64,000 nt of DNA, from the NCBI RefSeq assembly GCF_938041965.1, contig NZ_CALISE010000019.1, positions 124,001-188,000 on the forward strand. The letters run 5' to 3'. Every line of letters begins with the position of its first letter. Position 1 is the stretch's first letter. This DNA is from an uncultured Mogibacterium sp. (lineage in GTDB: Bacteria > Bacillota > Clostridia > Peptostreptococcales > Anaerovoracaceae). A model generated the notes under the pieces. The model was not told where the DNA came from. It made no database searches and was given only the letters and a program-made list of their open reading frames with translations. Positions 60,535 through 64,000 of this stretch are shown here, piece by piece. A program made the position numbers and the translations under genes.

Positions 60535-63266
60535 TGGCTGAATCTTTTTCCGTAAAAGCCCTATTATCAGCGCAGGATAAGAACATGACATCGACCTTTA
60601 AGAAGGTACTCGGTACGACGGATTCGCTCGGTTCAAAGCTAAAGAGCGGTATCGGATTCGGTGCGCTAATGTCAATAGGCAGTGGAGCAATGCGATTCCT
60701 CGGGAGAGAAGTGCGTAATCTCATGACAGAAGTTAATGAGACTAATAGTGCGTGGAAATCTTTCTCCAATAATATGGCAATGTCTGGCATGGGGCAAAAA
60801 CAGATACGAGCCACGAAGAGGGACTTGCAAGCGTTTGCAGTTAAGACCGTATATTCTTCGAAGGATATGGCATCTACATTCGCACAGCTTTACGCAGTCA
60901 ACAAGAAGACTACCACATCTCTTGTAAAGGGTTTTGGTGCGGTTGCAGCTGCATCAGAAAATCCTAAACAAGCCATGAAGACGATATCTACGCAGGCGAC
61001 TCAGATGGCTGCAAAGCCAACGGTAGCGTGGCAAGATTTCAAGTTGATGCTCGAACAGTCGCCAGCAGGACTCGCACAAGTAGCGAAGGCTATGGGCATG
61101 ACGACAGCTGAACTAGTTAAGAATGTTCAAGATGGCAAAGTTAAGACCGAGGACTTCTTCAAGGCAATGGAGAAAATGGCTGATAACAAAGCCCTCATGA
61201 AACAGGCTCAGCAGTACAAGACATTAGGTCAAGCTGCAGAGGGTTTGAGGGCTGTTATAGCCTCGGGTCTAGCACCAGCATTCGACGCACTCACTAGAGG
61301 CGGAGTATCAATCCTATCGAGTATGATGGAGGGTATATCGAAACGGTTCGCAATCTTGAGTAATGCTTTTAAAGGTGTAGGCAAAGCATGGGGCTCGGCC
61401 TTTAGTGCAATAGGTAAGGAACTCGACAAGCTTAAGGCAAAAGACGGGCTAAAGAACTTCGAGTCTGGGGCTAAAAGTGCAGCTAGTGCTATGAAGAGCC
61501 TAGCAAGTGCTGCCAAGGCTAACGCGAAGCCTATAGCATACCTTATACACCACATACCAGAACTTATAGAAGTATTTATAGGGTTAAAGATAGCACTTAA
61601 AGCAGCTAAATATCTTGATGCAACGGCAAAAGGTGCGGAGGCTGCGGCAAGTGTGCTCCCTAAAGTAGGCATGGCCGCTAAAGTATCGGGATCGCAGATG
61701 CTGGGTTCTGCAAAAGCCTTTATGGCTACAGGTGCAGGTGTTCTGATGATAGCTGCAGGTTTCTATATAATGGCTAAGGCGGCGGTGATGCTCGCGAAGT
61801 CTGGTAAAGGCGCAATAGGCGTATTCGCAGGAATGGCTGTTGCTATAGGACTACTGGGCGTAGGTCTAGTAGTGCTCACAAAGGCAATGAGCTCAATGAA
61901 TCCGGCAAAGCTAAAAGCAATGTCAGTTGCAATGTTGGCGTTCGGTGGTGCGATAGTGCTTTGTGCTGCTGGAATGTGGATATTATCTAAAGCGGCTAAA
62001 ACTATCTCCGATGGTGGTGCACTAGCAGCAGTAGTGCTTCTGGGTATGGCAATTGCAATCGGACTACTTGTAATAGCATTCGCTAAATTCGGACCCGCGC
62101 TCGATGCAGCAATTCCAGCGATGCTCACTTTCGGTGCAATGGTGCTGATGATTGGTGCGGGCATATGGCTAGCTGCGAAGGGAATAGCAGCAGTAATTAC
62201 GGCGTTCTCAAGCCTTGTCGATTCTGTGACTGGGCTCATTAACGTGCTACCTGTGGCTGCACAGTATGGCTTGCAGGCAGCAGGTGGAATAGCACTAGTC
62301 GGCGTAGCGTGCATAGTAGCGGCGGCTGGAGCAATAGTGCTAGGAATAGCTATGATCGCATTCGGTGTAATGGCCCTAGCTACAGGAGCAATGCTAATCG
62401 GAGCTGGAGCGATGGCGATGGCAGGCGGTATCATGTTCCTTTTATTCGGTATCATGGTAGGCTTGGCAGCGGTCGGAGTTGCAGTCCTTGCACTTGCACT
62501 CAAGGCGGTTAATTCGTCCATGAAGTCGATAGCATCTAATGCGAGAGCTGCAGCATCATCGTTATCAGTAATGACTAGCTCGGTTAGTCTTGTGAAGTCT
62601 GGACTAAAAGCTATCGGCGATTACGCAAGTTCAGCGATGAATAGGCTTAAGTCGGCATTCAGTAATGCGGCATCGAGCACTGCAGCTGCGGGCAGTGCTG
62701 CAGGTAACAATTTCCGTACTGGCTTATCTAGCGGACTCAATTCCGCTATAGCTACTGCAAGAAGTGCTAGCAACTCGATTAAATCGACTCTACACTCTGC
62801 AGGTAGCGGGGCATATGCGGCAGGTGTATACATCGGTGTCGGACTTGCAAACGGTATGGCATCGCAGCTAGGCAGGGTGAGGAGTATAGCTACTTCACTA
62901 TCAAACGCTGCTGATGTTGCCATTAGAAAAGCACAGGCAATCCGCTCGCCTTCACATAAGCAGTTCGACAACGGCGCCTATATAGGGCAAGGATTGATAG
63001 ACGGTATCGCGAGTAAGATAAGAGCCGTTAAGGTAGTTAGCTCTAAGTTAGCTGGTGCTTTCTCACCTCAGCTAGGTATGGCTGGTATAGGTGGCGGCGC
63101 AATTAGTATGTCCGAAGACTATAGCTACGGTCACATTGCACAGTACGAGGTTACTGTTGTAACTGAGTTAGATGGCGACGTTGTTGCCAAGAAGACAGTT
63201 AAGCCTATGCAGAAGGAGCTTAATAAGCTCGATAAGCGCGATAGCAGATATAGGGGGAGGATCTAA
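60534..63266 (+). CDS. Tape measure protein
   Basis: 910 aa. N-terminal SVKALLSAQDKNMTSTFKKVL, then the tape-measure domain (QAFAVKTVYSSKDMASTFAQLY; WQDFKLMLEQSPAGLAQVAKAMG), long hydrophobic/Ala-Gly-rich segments in the middle (about residues 340-660), Ser/Ala repeats, and a C-terminal region with SPSHKQFDNGAYIGQGLIDGI. It sets tail length and may help DNA ejection through the membrane. AGGAGG upstream. Confidence 0.93.
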   Translation: MAESFSVKALLSAQDKNMTSTFKKVLGTTDSLGSKLKSGIGFGALMSIGSGAMRFLGREVRNLMTEVNETNSAWKSFSNNMAMSGMGQKQIRATKRDLQAFAVKTVYSSKDMASTFAQLYAVNKKTTTSLVKGFGAVAAASENPKQAMKTISTQATQMAAKPTVAWQDFKLMLEQSPAGLAQVAKAMGMTTAELVKNVQDGKVKTEDFFKAMEKMADNKALMKQAQQYKTLGQAAEGLRAVIASGLAPAFDALTRGGVSILSSMMEGISKRFAILSNAFKGVGKAWGSAFSAIGKELDKLKAKDGLKNFESGAKSAASAMKSLASAAKANAKPIAYLIHHIPELIEVFIGLKIALKAAKYLDATAKGAEAAASVLPKVGMAAKVSGSQMLGSAKAFMATGAGVLMIAAGFYIMAKAAVMLAKSGKGAIGVFAGMAVAIGLLGVGLVVLTKAMSSMNPAKLKAMSVAMLAFGGAIVLCAAGMWILSKAAKTISDGGALAAVVLLGMAIAIGLLVIAFAKFGPALDAAIPAMLTFGAMVLMIGAGIWLAAKGIAAVITAFSSLVDSVTGLINVLPVAAQYGLQAAGGIALVGVACIVAAAGAIVLGIAMIAFGVMALATGAMLIGAGAMAMAGGIMFLLFGIMVGLAAVGVAVLALALKAVNSSMKSIASNARAAASSLSVMTSSVSLVKSGLKAIGDYASSAMNRLKSAFSNAASSTAAAGSAAGNNFRTGLSSGLNSAIATARSASNSIKSTLHSAGSGAYAAGVYIGVGLANGMASQLGRVRSIATSLSNAADVAIRKAQAIRSPSHKQFDNGAYIGQGLIDGIASKIRAVKVVSSKLAGAFSPQLGMAGIGGGAISMSEDYSYGHIAQYEVTVVTELDGDVVAKKTVKPMQKELNKLDKRDSRYRGRI

Positions 63267-64000
63267 TGTATGAATTCATAGATGTAAACGAACAGCCTAG
63301 CACGGTGCTATCCGCAGAGGCGATATCAATTAATGGAGAATACCTTGACGAGGTTATTCAGGGGTTTAAAACCCTATATGTTCAGGGGCGAGAGCTACTC
63401 GCTCCTGATATTAAATCAAAAGAAGTGGGCGCAAGGCATGGCGAGATACTGCTAAATTCTCGATATCCGAAACGAAAAATCGTAGTAGGGTATCAACTTA
63501 TAGCGGATAGTAATTTGGCATTTAGAGAGGCATATATCAAGCTGTCCGATAAGCTGGGCACACCTAACTCTCGCGTAATATTCCGTGACGAAGTGGACAA
63601 GTACTGGGTTGGCACAGTGTCAGATGTTGGCGAAGTTCCGCCCGGAAGAAATTCCATTACTTCCGAGTTCTCCATCGATTGCCTTACACCGTTTAAGTTT
63701 GCAGTCAATGAGAAGGAAGTTAACATAGATCCAGACGGTACACTTAACATCGATTACAAGGGAACAGTCCCTGCATATCCTCGCATCTTTGCTGATTTTA
63801 ATGGCGATTCAGGATACTTTGCTGTAACAGACGAGCATAGTAACACGGTGATTGCTGGTAACCCTAAAGAGCAGGACACAGGCAATAAGAGTGAAATGCT
63901 CTTCGATGAACCCTTTAGAAAACCGCTGAACACCTCAACCTGGAAGATTAACCAAGGCTTTGAATTCCCGTGGTACCAGCAAGCTGGAGGTGCATACATA
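63266..64000 (+). CDS. Distal tail protein (partial)
   Basis: 245 codons up to the window edge, no stop reached. N-terminal MYEFIDVNEQPSTVLSAEAIS, then ARHGEILLNSRYPKRKIVVGYQLIA, match the phage distal tail (Dit)/tail family proteins that follow the tape measure. TAATG-type overlap with the tape measure stop; GGGGGAGG upstream. Confidence 0.88.
   Translation, partial: MYEFIDVNEQPSTVLSAEAISINGEYLDEVIQGFKTLYVQGRELLAPDIKSKEVGARHGEILLNSRYPKRKIVVGYQLIADSNLAFREAYIKLSDKLGTPNSRVIFRDEVDKYWVGTVSDVGEVPPGRNSITSEFSIDCLTPFKFAVNEKEVNIDPDGTLNIDYKGTVPAYPRIFADFNGDSGYFAVTDEHSNTVIAGNPKEQDTGNKSEMLFDEPFRKPLNTSTWKINQGFEFPWYQQAGGAYI

Larger units (their letters stand above)
33758..64000. mobile_element. Siphovirus-type prophage, left and central part
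   Basis: Begins at the 3' end of tRNA-Glu with an adjacent tyrosine integrase, then lysogeny, early, replication, packaging, head and tail genes in the standard order. The last gene (distal tail protein) is cut by the window edge, so baseplate, lysis genes and attR lie to the right. The structural module is of SPP1/PBSX-like composition (gp6-like portal, gp7-like head protein). No structural gene is visibly broken, so it may be inducible. Confidence 0.95.

Noticed and set aside
61600..62530. Long minus-strand ORFs opposite the tape measure gene (for example 252 aa)
   Set aside because: Ala/Ile/Pro-rich antisense shadows of the Ala/Gly-rich tape measure codons, without RBS.

Overview
The window reads as a chromosomal segment of an anaerobic, amino-acid-fermenting Clostridia-type Firmicute, roughly 45% GC by eye. 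The signs are D-proline reductase accessory genes (Stickland fermentation), strong AGGAGG ribosome binding sites, Firmicute-type promoters, S20 and LepA of Firmicute type, a DUF1836 protein and a YitT protein. An Eubacteriales Family XIII / Anaerovoracaceae-like host is a guess from gene content only.

Layout: 1-2.2 kb holds prdD-prdE and a flavodoxin-like gene; 2.3-3.3 kb a TauE/SafE-type exporter (minus); 3.5-7.7 kb dnaE and a second flavodoxin-like gene; 7.8-11.6 kb a compact shikimate operon (minus) made of two fusion proteins, AroB-AroA and AroC-chorismate mutase; 11.8-15 kb an aminotransferase, a LysR regulator and a YitT protein; 15.1-21.4 kb housekeeping genes (rpsT, SGNH hydrolase, DUF1836, lepA, hemW, glpK). 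At 21.5 kb lies a frameshifted lipoprotein.

The most distinctive chromosomal region is 21.9-33.6 kb. Two complete nitrogenase-like sets (Fe protein H, component-1 D-like and K-like) are transcribed divergently from one regulatory region. They differ in their predicted iron-sulfur ligands. The plus-strand set has a structured leader with a terminator hairpin that competes with an upstream fold (riboswitch or attenuator architecture), and it runs on into hypF-hypC-hypD-hypE, the genes that build the Fe(CN)2CO moiety of [NiFe] hydrogenase. No hypA, hypB, hydrogenase subunits, nifB or nifEN are present in the window.

From tRNA-Glu(CUC) at 33.7 kb to the right edge lies the left and central part of a siphovirus-type prophage: integrase, KilA-N protein, restriction-enzyme-like cargo, CI/Cro switch with matching operators, a dense early region (PAPS-reductase-like protein, SbcC-like ATPase, Sak4-like recombinase, DUF669, helicase, primase-helicase), an iteron plus cruciform origin candidate, RusA, MazG-like and ArpU-like proteins, a small moron cassette, then packaging, head and tail genes up to a distal tail protein cut by the window edge. 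The head module carries its own Prp-type cysteine protease, and three virion proteins start with a matching LQxFA motif. The tail chaperones show a canonical UUUUUUA -1 slippery site. The right attachment site is outside the window.
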